Origin: Nitrosotalea sp.
GTDB taxonomy: Archaea > Thermoproteota > Nitrososphaeria > Nitrososphaerales > Nitrosopumilaceae
Direction: 5' to 3'
Length of the DNA: 9,813 bases
NCBI GenBank assembly: GCA_023252335.1
Contig: JAJPEA010000070.1
Span: forward strand, 1 to 9,813
Below, piece after piece: positions 1 through 5,633 of the stretch (position 1 is the first letter of the stretch; each line of letters begins with the position of its first letter). The notes under the pieces were generated by a model that made no database searches, had not been told where the DNA came from, and was given only the letters and a program-made list of their open reading frames with translations. A program made the translations under genes and the position numbers.

Positions 1-755
1 TCCTTAGCATTAGCGACGTAGATCATGTTCGTATTTGGATTTACTCCGACACCAAGTGGCGTAGTTCCTACATGGATTGTACCTACAACACTGTTTGTTT
101 TACCATCAATTACAAAGACGGTATGGTCATCATAGTACTGCCCAGTAGACGGTACGAAATATCCTTGATTTGACACATAGATCATGTTCGTATTTGGATT
201 TACTCCGACACCGTAAACATCATGCCCAACTGGCACCGTGCTTACAATCTTATTTGTAGTGCCATCTATTACGGAGATTGTGCCGTTAGCATAGTCACTA
301 TAGCCTCCTGACACGTAGATCATGTTCGTATTTGGATTTACTCCGACACCAACAAAGGCAGTTTTATTTGAAATTTTACTTGTAACACTATTTGTTGTGC
401 CATCGATTACGTCGACAGTTTCATTCCCCCAATGTGCCACATATACCCTATCGGTAATTGGATTTACTCCGGCACCTTTAGTATTAGATCCAACAGTTAT
501 ATGATCTGTTACAGAGTTTGTATTACCATCAATTACTATTACTGGACCAACGGAAGTGGTAGCTGGATTTGCTGCAACATAGATCATGTTCGTATTTGGG
601 TTTACTGCAATGCCGGTAGGACCTCTTCCAAGAGGTATGGTAGATATCACTTGGTCTGCAAATGCATTGTGTGAAAACACTACAACTGATGCCATGAATA
701 TCACAGTAAAGGCAAACGGTAGAAACTGACTGATATTGAAACTTGCTCTTATCAT
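1..755 (-). CDS. Secreted YVTN-type beta-propeller repeat protein (N-terminal part, runs off left edge)
   Basis: Reading the minus strand from ATG at 755 gives 251 open codons to the window edge with no stop, so the 3' end is missing. Residues 1-33 are a signal peptide: a charged start (MIRAS), a hydrophobic core, and a likely cleavage after AFA. The rest is a tandem repeat of 42-53 residues. Five copies carry the signature NPxTxxxYV (NPNTNMIYV in four, NPITDRVYV in one), each followed by VIDGxTNxV. This is the YVTN/NHL-like beta-propeller repeat, in which each repeat forms one blade. Such proteins are exported or surface bound and are thought to mediate binding; the ligand cannot be told from sequence. 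Three copies are identical over 35 bases at the DNA level, which points to recent duplication or gene conversion. It is alone on its strand, 120 bp from the end of cofE, with its own TATA-like box. The family call is firm; the role is unknown. Confidence 0.88.
   Translation of the reverse strand, partial: MIRASFNISQFLPFAFTVIFMASVVVFSHNAFADQVISTIPLGRGPTGIAVNPNTNMIYVAANPATTSVGPVIVIDGNTNSVTDHITVGSNTKGAGVNPITDRVYVAHWGNETVDVIDGTTNSVTSKISNKTAFVGVGVNPNTNMIYVSGGYSDYANGTISVIDGTTNKIVSTVPVGHDVYGVGVNPNTNMIYVSNQGYFVPSTGQYYDDHTVFVIDGKTNSVVGTIHVGTTPLGVGVNPNTNMIYVANAK
19..350 (-). repeat. In-frame 35-base direct repeats encoding propeller blade motif
   Basis: Three copies identical over 35 bases lie at 19-53, 178-212 and 316-350. 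On the coding strand they encode GVGVNPNTNMIY. A fourth copy at about 580-605 matches for the first 20 bases and then diverges, and a weaker copy lies near 442-477. Copy starts are 159, 138, 126 and 138 bases apart, all multiples of three, so the reading frame is kept while the linker lengths differ. Confidence 0.9.
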
Positions 756-757
756 GA

Positions 758-771
758 GATATTATAATATC
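758..771. promoter_or_regulatory. Perfect 14-bp palindrome just upstream of the propeller gene
   Basis: GATATTATAATATC is its own reverse complement and ends two bases before the ATG at 755, between the putative TATA box and the start codon. A dimeric regulator bound here would cover the transcription start. In AT-rich DNA such a palindrome can arise by chance, so an operator role is speculative. Confidence 0.25.
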
Positions 772-780
772 AATATCTAA

Positions 781-790
781 AATAATTATA
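781..790 (-). promoter_or_regulatory. TATA-like box for the propeller gene
   Basis: The minus strand reads TATAATTATT here, centred about 30 bases upstream of the ATG at 755. That is compatible with an archaeal TATA box driving a transcript with almost no leader. The surrounding DNA is very AT-rich, which lowers certainty. Confidence 0.4.
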
Positions 791-805
791 CGTAAATTGT
801 TACAT

Positions 806-810
806 AAAAA
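806..810 (-). terminator. Possible T-tract terminator after cofE
   Basis: The minus strand has a run of five T in AT-rich DNA about 65 bases past the cofE stop. Archaeal termination can use short T-tracts without a hairpin. Nothing else stands out in the 756-875 gap apart from the promoter elements of the propeller gene. Confidence 0.25.
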
Positions 811-875
811 TTCATCATACTTGAGTTGTCACTATCATGTAATTACGTAGTCCAGTCTTTTCCCAGAATTTTTGT

Positions 876-1616
876 TCATCTGAACAGATCAAGTGATTTT
901 GCGCGCAACAGATCTTGGAGGCCTCCATTTTTTTTCTCAAACTTATAATTGCGCACAATTGCAATTGGAGTATCAAGTGTCTTTCCTCGAACAAGCTCCG
1001 TTGCAGAACAAATTTCATCTGCAATTGCAATTGCAGTAACCCGTAGAACTCGCTTGAAATTATCTTGCTTGCCCTCATAGTCAATTATTGGATACATCCC
1101 AGATACCCCTATTGCAACATCAGTCTGGCCTTCTCGAAACGGCCTGCCAAATGTATCAGATATCAACACTACAACATTTTTTCCAGTCTTTGCCTTGATG
1201 CGTTTTTGCAACTTCTGAGCAGAACTGTCGGCATCTTTTGGAAGAAGTGTTGCAAACCCTTTTTCCATATTGCTCTCGTCAATTCCGGCATTTGCGCAGA
1301 CAAGACCATGCCGTGTTTGTGATATGATTATGCCATTTTTCATGCGGACAATTCTTTTTGTCTCATCAAGAATTAGCTGCACAATTCGTGGATCCTTTTT
1401 GTATGCACTTGCAATCCCTGCTGCAAAAAGTGTCGGTCTTATTTTGGACAAGTCAACTTTGCGTCCCTCTTGTTTTGAGATTATCTTTTGTGTGAATACC
1501 AAAATGTCCCCATCTTGCAGTCCCCGGCCAGCCTTGGTCTTGAACAAAATCTCAACCAGGTCATCCCCAGGTTGTATATCACGCGATATCTTGACAGGAA
1601 TTATTTGCAATGACAT
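876..1616 (-). CDS. cofE: Coenzyme F420-0:L-glutamate ligase (CofE)
   Basis: This 246-residue protein matches the archaeal CofE family along its whole length. CofE is a cytoplasmic, GTP- and divalent-metal-dependent enzyme that adds gamma-linked L-glutamate to F420-0, giving F420-1 and then F420-2. Visible family motifs are GDILVFTQKIISK (36-48), GLVCANAGIDESN (104-116), DTFGRPFREGQTDVA (154-168) and a C-terminal ADEICSATELVRGK (199-212). The acidic residues in the second and third blocks match the metal/GTP site region of the family. The bacterial FbiB-type nitroreductase extension is absent, as in archaeal enzymes. The start at 1616 follows an in-frame TAA about 30 bases upstream with no other ATG. 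The gene lies 34 bp after the HAD phosphatase on the same strand, so co-transcription is likely, although a weak TATA-like TTTTAAG sits in the gap. Its presence implies that the organism makes F420. Confidence 0.95.
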   Translation of the reverse strand: MSLQIIPVKISRDIQPGDDLVEILFKTKAGRGLQDGDILVFTQKIISKQEGRKVDLSKIRPTLFAAGIASAYKKDPRIVQLILDETKRIVRMKNGIIISQTRHGLVCANAGIDESNMEKGFATLLPKDADSSAQKLQKRIKAKTGKNVVVLISDTFGRPFREGQTDVAIGVSGMYPIIDYEGKQDNFKRVLRVTAIAIADEICSATELVRGKTLDTPIAIVRNYKFEKKNGGLQDLLRAKSLDLFR

Positions 1617-1650
1617 GTCATCAAGTTGGTTTTTTACTGCTTAAAATGAT

Positions 1651-2301
1651 TTAGGCAAATGTCTGCAGCGGTATGCTCAGGCCATAGTGTTTGTTGATCA
1701 ATCCAATAATCTTTGAGAGATCCTTTTCTTCAAGGGTAACAGTTGCAAGCTCCTTTACCACATCTTGTGCTCTAAATGCAATACCTAGGCCGCAGATGTT
1801 AAACAGCTTGACATCATTTGCCCCGTCTACAACCACTACGATATTCTCTTTTTTTTCCTTCCATTCGTTGATTTTGATATTTGCAGATTTTGCCTTGTCA
1901 GAATCCACCTCAATTGTTACGCCATCAAGCTTGCCATCCTGAAATATCAACTCGTTTGAAAAGACATAGTCAAGGCCTAGTTCCTCTTTTAGTCTATCAG
2001 TCATTAGTGTAAAGCCTCCAGATACTGCCATTATCTTCCAGCCTGCAGCTTTTAATGCCTTACAAGCCTCTTTTGCTCCAGTCATTATTTTCAGCGAATC
2101 AGACACTTCCTTGCATGTATCATAATCAATTCCGCGTAAAAGATTAATTCGTCTTCGCAATCCCTCTTCCCAGTTTATCTTCCCTTCAATTCCTTGTCTT
2201 GTGATTGCCCAGATCTCATCTTGCTTGTTAATTTTTTCGGCAAGTATTGGAAGAAATTCTGCATCAAGTAATACACCTTCAACATCAAAGATTGCTAACA
2301 T
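1651..2301 (-). CDS. serB: HAD-family phosphatase, phosphoserine phosphatase-like (SerB/ThrH type)
   Basis: A 216-residue HAD hydrolase with all four motifs in order. Motif I is FDVEGVLLD (5-13), with nucleophile D6. Motif II is VSGGFT (93-98), with S94. A motif III lysine lies near K137 (SDKAKSANI). Motif IV is VDGANDVKLF (158-167). The spacing and the cap region fit phosphoserine phosphatase, which dephosphorylates O-phosphoserine in the last step of serine synthesis. The usual second aspartate of DxD is a glutamate here (D6-x-E8). Known SerB proteins have DxD, whereas the ThrH phosphoserine/homoserine phosphotransferase of Pseudomonas has DLEG, so a ThrH-like activity is possible. The normally glycine-led GDGAND motif reads VDGAND. 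The ATG at 2301 lies about 33 bases from a TATA box at 2331-2340. The family is certain; the substrate is less so. Confidence 0.8.
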   Translation of the reverse strand: MLAIFDVEGVLLDAEFLPILAEKINKQDEIWAITRQGIEGKINWEEGLRRRINLLRGIDYDTCKEVSDSLKIMTGAKEACKALKAAGWKIMAVSGGFTLMTDRLKEELGLDYVFSNELIFQDGKLDGVTIEVDSDKAKSANIKINEWKEKKENIVVVVDGANDVKLFNICGLGIAFRAQDVVKELATVTLEEKDLSKIIGLINKHYGLSIPLQTFA

Positions 2302-2330
2302 CGGTTTCTTCTTTCAACCATGAATCAGAT

Positions 2331-2340
2331 TATATTAATC
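2331..2340 (-). promoter_or_regulatory. TATA box for the serB-like/cofE operon
   Basis: The minus strand reads GATTAATATA, centred about 33 bases before the ATG at 2301. A start site some 26 bases downstream would leave a leader of about 7 bases. It sits in the 101-bp divergent intergenic region shared with the four-cysteine gene. Confidence 0.45.
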
Positions 2341-2371
2341 TTAAGTGGTTGTCGGATCTTTTTACCACTAG

Positions 2372-2379
2372 TAATATAT
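2372..2379 (+). promoter_or_regulatory. TATA box for the four-cysteine gene/proS
   Basis: TAATATAT is centred 27 bases before the ATG at 2403, which would place the transcription start at or next to that ATG and give a leaderless mRNA. This also argues against extending the reading frame upstream to 2247. Confidence 0.5.
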
Positions 2380-2402
2380 TCAAGGTTACCAAGTCGAAGA
2401 AT

Positions 2403-2687
2403 ATGGCAGAGCTTCCACACAAATACGAAGTACCTGTAAAAGTTGTTCCAAAAGCTATCAAGCTATCAGACCAGACAAAAGAGGAATTGAAGTCATCTGG
2501 CATGATGGATGACAAGGGAAAACTCAAACTAAAAGGAGTCAGTCCAAAGATGCTCAAGCGCATGAAAGAAGAGGCAGTAGACTGTCCTGTTGTGAAAAGC
2601 GAACTTCCATTTATCCAGTGTTTTGTATGTCCCAATTTCCAGAGCAGGGTGTCAGGCAAAGTTCTCTGCAAAGGCGATCCGCTCTAA
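2403..2687 (+). CDS. Small four-cysteine protein, probable metal binding, upstream of proS
   Basis: A 94-residue basic protein that I do not recognise by name. The N-terminal two thirds is lysine-rich (MAELPHKYEVPVKVV, then KLKLKGVSPKMLKRMK). The C-terminal third has four cysteines, C61, C73, C76 and C89, in the pattern C-x11-CxxC-x12-C, ending in CFVCPNF and VLCKG. Four cysteines so arranged could hold zinc or an iron-sulfur cluster; sequence alone does not decide. The frame stays open upstream to an ATG at 2247, but that stretch lies inside the opposite-strand phosphatase gene. ATG 2403 sits 27 bases after a TATA box, so I chose it. The proS start follows after 43 bp with no evident promoter between, suggesting co-transcription and perhaps a link to translation. 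The gene is likely real; its function is unknown. Confidence 0.8.
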   Translation: MAELPHKYEVPVKVVPKAIKLSDQTKEELKSSGMMDDKGKLKLKGVSPKMLKRMKEEAVDCPVVKSELPFIQCFVCPNFQSRVSGKVLCKGDPL

Positions 2688-2730
2688 AAACCAGAAAAGC
2701 TCATTAGTGTAACTAAAAGAGAGACTGGAA

Positions 2731-4173
2731 TTGAGTAAAGATATAGGAATTACAGCAAAAAAGGATGAAAATTTTAGCGAGTGGTATACCCAAGTAGTGC
2801 TCAAGGCACATCTTGCAGATTATGCCCCAGTCAAGGGGCTCATCGTACTACGACCTTATGGATATTCAATATGGGAATCATTAAAGTCATCACTTGACCA
2901 AAAACTAAAAGCAACAGGACATGAGAATGGTTTTCTTCCGGTTTTGATACCAGAGTCGTTACTAAGCAAAGAGTCTGATCACTTTGCAGGGTTTACACCC
3001 GAAGTATTCTGGGTCACACATTCTGGTGAGACAGAGATTGGTGACAAGCTTGCACTGAGACCAACGTCAGAGGCACTTGCATATTCAATGTACTCAAAAT
3101 GGATAAAAAGCTGGAGAGACTTGCCACTCAAGATTAATTTCTGGAATACTGCATTAAGGGCAGAGATCAAGGCAACCAAACCATTTTTGAGAACATCAGA
3201 ATTTCTCTGGCAAGAGGGCCACACGGTCCATACCACAAAAGAAGAGGCAGAGAAAGAAGTCACATCAATACTTGAAATGTACAAAAATACAGTTGAAGAA
3301 GAGCTTGCAATACCAGTACTCACTGGCAAAAAAAGTGAAAAGGAAAAATTTGTTGGCGCAGTATATACCACAACAATGGAGTCCATCATGCCAGACGGCA
3401 AGGCACTCCAGATGGGAACATCACACTTTTTGGGACAAAACTTTTCAAAACCATTTGATGTCAAATTCCTGGACAAGCAAAATGTAGAGACCTTTGCATG
3501 GCAGACATCATGGGGAGTTTCATGGCGTCTAATAGGGGCCCTAGTCATGATTCACGGCGATAACAAGGGACTTGTTTTACCGCCACGCGTTGCACCAATA
3601 CAGATAGTCATAGTACCAATTTATTATTCACCACAAGACATGGAACTTGTTCTAAACAAGGCATCTGAAATAAAACAAGTCTTGGCAAAACACAATCTTC
3701 GCGTGCACATGGATGCAAGAGACGAGGTTACTCCAGGATACAAGTTCCACGATTGGGAGATGAAAGGTGTTCCATTACGAATAGAGATAGGGCCAAAAGA
3801 TATTGCAAAAGGCAAAGTAGTTCTTGGTAGAAGAGACACTAGCACAAAAACTGATCTTGCTTTTGAAAACATTGAAGGTGGAATTTTATCCATGCTTGAA
3901 GAGATTCAAAAGAACCTGTTTGAAAAGGCCAAGAACTTGCTAAAAGAAAAGACATTAGAGGTTGAGGATTTGGACAAGTTCAAGTCAGAGATGGAAAAGG
4001 GCGCATTTTTGTATTCCCCATGGTGTGGACAGACAAAATGTGAAGAAGTGATAAAAGAATCAACAGGTGCAGATATCAGAGTAATTCCATTTGATGCAAA
4101 GACACAAGACTCTCAGTGTATCGTATGTAAAAATCAAACAACAACACATGCAATTTTTGCAAGAAGCTACTAA
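2731..4173 (+). CDS. proS: Prolyl-tRNA synthetase, archaeal/eukaryal type (TTG start)
   Basis: This 480-residue class IIa enzyme charges tRNA-Pro with proline in the cytoplasm. It starts directly with the family N-terminus (KKDENFSEWYTQVVLKA). The catalytic core shows LRPTSE (109-114), the motif 2 region FLRTSEFLWQEGHT (152-165), GTSHFLGQNFSK (229-240) and motif 3 GLVLPPRVAPIQ (280-291). An anticodon-binding domain follows at roughly 293-390, then a C-terminal domain with C432, C437, C463 and C466, matching the zinc-binding domain of archaeal-type ProRS. The chain ends in tyrosine, as is typical for this type. The inserted editing domain of bacterial ProRS is absent. The frame opens after a TAA at 2710-2712 and has no ATG before residue 120, so TTG at 2731 is the best start. 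No T-tract or hairpin follows the stop. Confidence 0.97.
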   Translation: MSKDIGITAKKDENFSEWYTQVVLKAHLADYAPVKGLIVLRPYGYSIWESLKSSLDQKLKATGHENGFLPVLIPESLLSKESDHFAGFTPEVFWVTHSGETEIGDKLALRPTSEALAYSMYSKWIKSWRDLPLKINFWNTALRAEIKATKPFLRTSEFLWQEGHTVHTTKEEAEKEVTSILEMYKNTVEEELAIPVLTGKKSEKEKFVGAVYTTTMESIMPDGKALQMGTSHFLGQNFSKPFDVKFLDKQNVETFAWQTSWGVSWRLIGALVMIHGDNKGLVLPPRVAPIQIVIVPIYYSPQDMELVLNKASEIKQVLAKHNLRVHMDARDEVTPGYKFHDWEMKGVPLRIEIGPKDIAKGKVVLGRRDTSTKTDLAFENIEGGILSMLEEIQKNLFEKAKNLLKEKTLEVEDLDKFKSEMEKGAFLYSPWCGQTKCEEVIKESTGADIRVIPFDAKTQDSQCIVCKNQTTTHAIFARSY

Positions 4174-4200
4174 CGATGATTAAGACAATTACAATCAGAC

Positions 4201-4210
4201 ATTATATTAT
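4201..4210 (+). promoter_or_regulatory. TATA box for the winged-helix gene
   Basis: ATTATATTAT is centred 27-28 bases before the ATG at 4233, predicting a leaderless or nearly leaderless transcript. It lies in the 59-bp gap after proS, so the winged-helix gene probably has its own promoter. Confidence 0.5.
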
Positions 4211-4232
4211 ACCAAGATTGGTAGGGTAGCTA

Positions 4233-4547
4233 ATGTCAGGATCAACTCCATATCGTGACAGGATATACATAATCAAAGACATCATTTTGACACTTGTCCA
4301 ATACGGAGAACTCAACCAGACAGCCCTTGTCAGTTTTTGCGGCCTGAACTTGAAGAAACACAAGTCAATACTTGATGAACTTGAAACAAACAACTTGATC
4401 CAAAGCGAGGAGAGACACCTTGGAAAACGCATCGTAACCATATACAAGCCATCAGCAAAGGGCATAGAATTTTGTAAAACAATTTTAGAGCCTTATGAGA
4501 ACCTATTTCCAAGAAAGAAAAACACCCAGGCTGGAAATGAAACCTAG
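4233..4547 (+). CDS. Small winged-helix DNA-binding protein (HTH_45-like)
   Basis: A 104-residue protein whose layout fits the archaeal winged-helix family typified by Pfam HTH_45. It has an opening basic helix (YRDRIYIIKDIILTLV), a second helix starting QTALVSFCGL, a recognition-helix region KKHKSILDELETNNLI, and a beta wing with RHLGKRIVTIYKPSAKGIEF, followed by a last helix. Such single-domain proteins are abundant in Thaumarchaeota and are presumed transcription regulators; no target can be read here. It has its own TATA box. Its stop codon overlaps that of the convergent two-TM gene in a shared CTAG at 4544-4547, so each transcript must end inside the other gene. The T-rich stretches at about 4576-4623 could serve it. 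Confidence 0.78.
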   Translation: MSGSTPYRDRIYIIKDIILTLVQYGELNQTALVSFCGLNLKKHKSILDELETNNLIQSEERHLGKRIVTIYKPSAKGIEFCKTILEPYENLFPRKKNTQAGNET

Positions 4548-4927
4548 TCTTGGTCAAGACCATACTTTGATGCAATCTTTTTGTCAATATCGTCTTTTTG
4601 CTGCAGATATTCGTCGTATTTTTTATTCCAAGATTTTAGTGTCTTGTACTGCCTGATTCCAGTTACCATCCAGCCCACAGATATTGCAATTATCAACCCA
4701 AGCAGTATGCTTAGTGCCACCCCAAAGTCGTATTCACGCTCCAATACAATGAAAAAGTTTTTGTGAGTTAGCAAGAATATAGACAGTCCTATTGCAAAAG
4801 GTGCCAGGATAAAGCCAGAGAGTGAGACCCCAAGTAAAATCCTGCGAATTTCAAGAATCTTGTCTATGAAACTATCCATTAAATCAAGTACATCAAAACG
4901 AGAGTGTTGTGTCTTGTCTTCACTCAT
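4544..4927 (-). CDS. Two-transmembrane protein with C-terminal coiled coil, unknown function
   Basis: A 127-residue protein that I do not recognise. An N-terminal soluble segment of about 28 residues is followed by two hydrophobic spans at about 30-53 (LLGVSLSGFILAPFAIGLSI in its core) and 69-92 (VALSILLGLIIAISVGWMVT). A charged tail then looks like a short coiled coil (KYDEYLQQKDDIDKKIASKYG). With two spans, both ends should lie on the same side of the membrane, likely the cytoplasm since both flanks are charged. It follows the cupredoxin-like gene on the same strand after 57 bp, with a possible TATA of its own. Its 3' end overlaps the winged-helix gene by four bases. Codon use looks like its neighbours. 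Confidence 0.75.
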   Translation of the reverse strand: MSEDKTQHSRFDVLDLMDSFIDKILEIRRILLGVSLSGFILAPFAIGLSIFLLTHKNFFIVLEREYDFGVALSILLGLIIAISVGWMVTGIRQYKTLKSWNKKYDEYLQQKDDIDKKIASKYGLDQD

Positions 4928-4947
4928 ATTGATTTGGCCATTTCCTG

Positions 4948-4954
4948 TTTAAAA
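4948..4954 (-). promoter_or_regulatory. Weak TATA-like box for the two-TM gene
   Basis: The minus strand reads TTTTAAA, centred about 24 bases before the ATG at 4927. The spacing is acceptable but the sequence is a poor TATA match, so read-through from the cupredoxin-like gene is equally possible. Confidence 0.28.
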
Positions 4955-4984
4955 TTGACAGATTAAGTATTTTGGCAGTCAAGT

Positions 4985-5473
4985 TTATGGGTCCACAGTC
5001 AACGTGCCGTTCATTTCTGGATGTATTTTTGAATAGTACGAGAATTTTCCAGTCTTGTCTGCAACAAAGTCTATCGTTTGAGATTCAAAATACTTCAAGT
5101 GTTTTGTATGAACATTAAACGCATCAATGTTCAAATCTTGGTCAGAGCCTGTGTCTTTGTCTTCATTTATCACATGTAACGCAACTAGCGTTCCTTGTGC
5201 AACGTGAATTGGAGGATTTGTATTTGTACTACTGATTGATTTTTTTCCAGTCTTAGTAGATTGTTCATCATAATAATATCCTTGGTCATTGTGAGTTGCA
5301 AGTATGTATACATGCGAAGCTGTTGCAAATACTGGATGGTCTTCATTTACTGGAATTGACGAAGTCCATAAATAATACACACCGCCTGCAACGGCTAGCG
5401 CTATAACTGCAACAGTAATTATCAAACCCTTTGTAATTGGACTAGACTTGGGTTTCTTTTGCTTTTTTACCAC
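4985..5473 (-). CDS. Membrane-anchored cupredoxin-like protein lacking copper-ligand Cys (GTG start)
   Basis: A 162-residue protein with a lysine-rich N-terminus (VKKQKKPKS), one hydrophobic anchor at about 15-36 and an extracytoplasmic domain. The C-terminal half aligns by eye with cupredoxin/CuA-type domains: a DLNIDAFNV strand (113-121), then IDFVADKTGKFSYYSKIHPEMNG within 134-156. In copper-binding relatives this region reads like HxF near the first and YYC..HPxM near the second. Here the first histidine position is aspartate (D117), the cysteine position is serine (S148), and the whole protein has no cysteine. H151 and M154 remain. It may not hold a type 1 copper, or may use other ligands such as H122 or H125. 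The start is GTG at 5473, 27 bases from a TATA box; the frame is closed upstream by TAA at 5501-5503, with no ATG between. Confidence 0.78.
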   Translation of the reverse strand: MVKKQKKPKSSPITKGLIITVAVIALAVAGGVYYLWTSSIPVNEDHPVFATASHVYILATHNDQGYYYDEQSTKTGKKSISSTNTNPPIHVAQGTLVALHVINEDKDTGSDQDLNIDAFNVHTKHLKYFESQTIDFVADKTGKFSYYSKIHPEMNGTLTVDP

Positions 5474-5495
5474 TATGAAACCAGCTATTGGTGTG

Positions 5496-5503
5496 TATAT
5501 TTA
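5496..5503 (-). promoter_or_regulatory. TATA box for the cupredoxin-like gene
   Basis: The minus strand reads TAAATATA, centred 26-27 bases before the GTG at 5473, predicting a transcript that starts at the GTG itself. Apart from this box and the one for htrA, I see nothing definite in the 5474-5633 intergenic stretch. Confidence 0.5.
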
Positions 5504-5590
5504 GGTAATGATTACCAAAGTTTAGCAAAAGATAATACTTGAAAATTCAACTCGTTTATTCAGAAATGTACATAGAACAATTGATAGCAA

Positions 5591-5600
5591 AATATAATAT
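5591..5600 (+). promoter_or_regulatory. TATA box for the HtrA-like protease gene
   Basis: AATATAATAT is centred near 5595, predicting transcription from about 5621. That lies past the ATG at 5607 but before the ATG at 5634, and so favours the downstream start with a leader of about 12 bases. Confidence 0.5.
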
Positions 5601-5633
5601 TTTGATATGCAAAATGGGGGCAGAGACTTCACC

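Noticed and set aside
19..605. Regularly spaced identical repeats resembling a CRISPR array
   Set aside because: The spacing is 126-159 bases, varies, and is always a multiple of three. The repeats and the DNA between them encode one continuous propeller protein with a signal peptide.
756..875. Possible C/D box small RNA (an ATGATGA on the minus strand near 820)
   Set aside because: No D-box CTGA with suitable spacing or closing stem is visible, so a single C-box match is taken as chance.
1019..1036. 18-bp perfect palindrome CTGCAATTGCAATTGCAG inside cofE
   Set aside because: It is explained by alternating Ala-Ile codons (GCAATT) in the AIAIAD stretch of the protein. It sits deep inside a coding region.
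2247..2402. N-terminal extension of the four-cysteine protein
   Set aside because: It overlaps the start of the opposite-strand phosphatase gene and crosses both predicted promoters. The ATG at 2403 fits the TATA spacing.
2979..3548. 189-codon open frame on the minus strand
   Set aside because: It is antisense to the catalytic core of proS and shows only shadow composition.
5607..5633. Upstream ATG for the HtrA-like protease
   Set aside because: It lies before the predicted transcription start and would place polar residues before a signal anchor that already begins well at MRKLEII.
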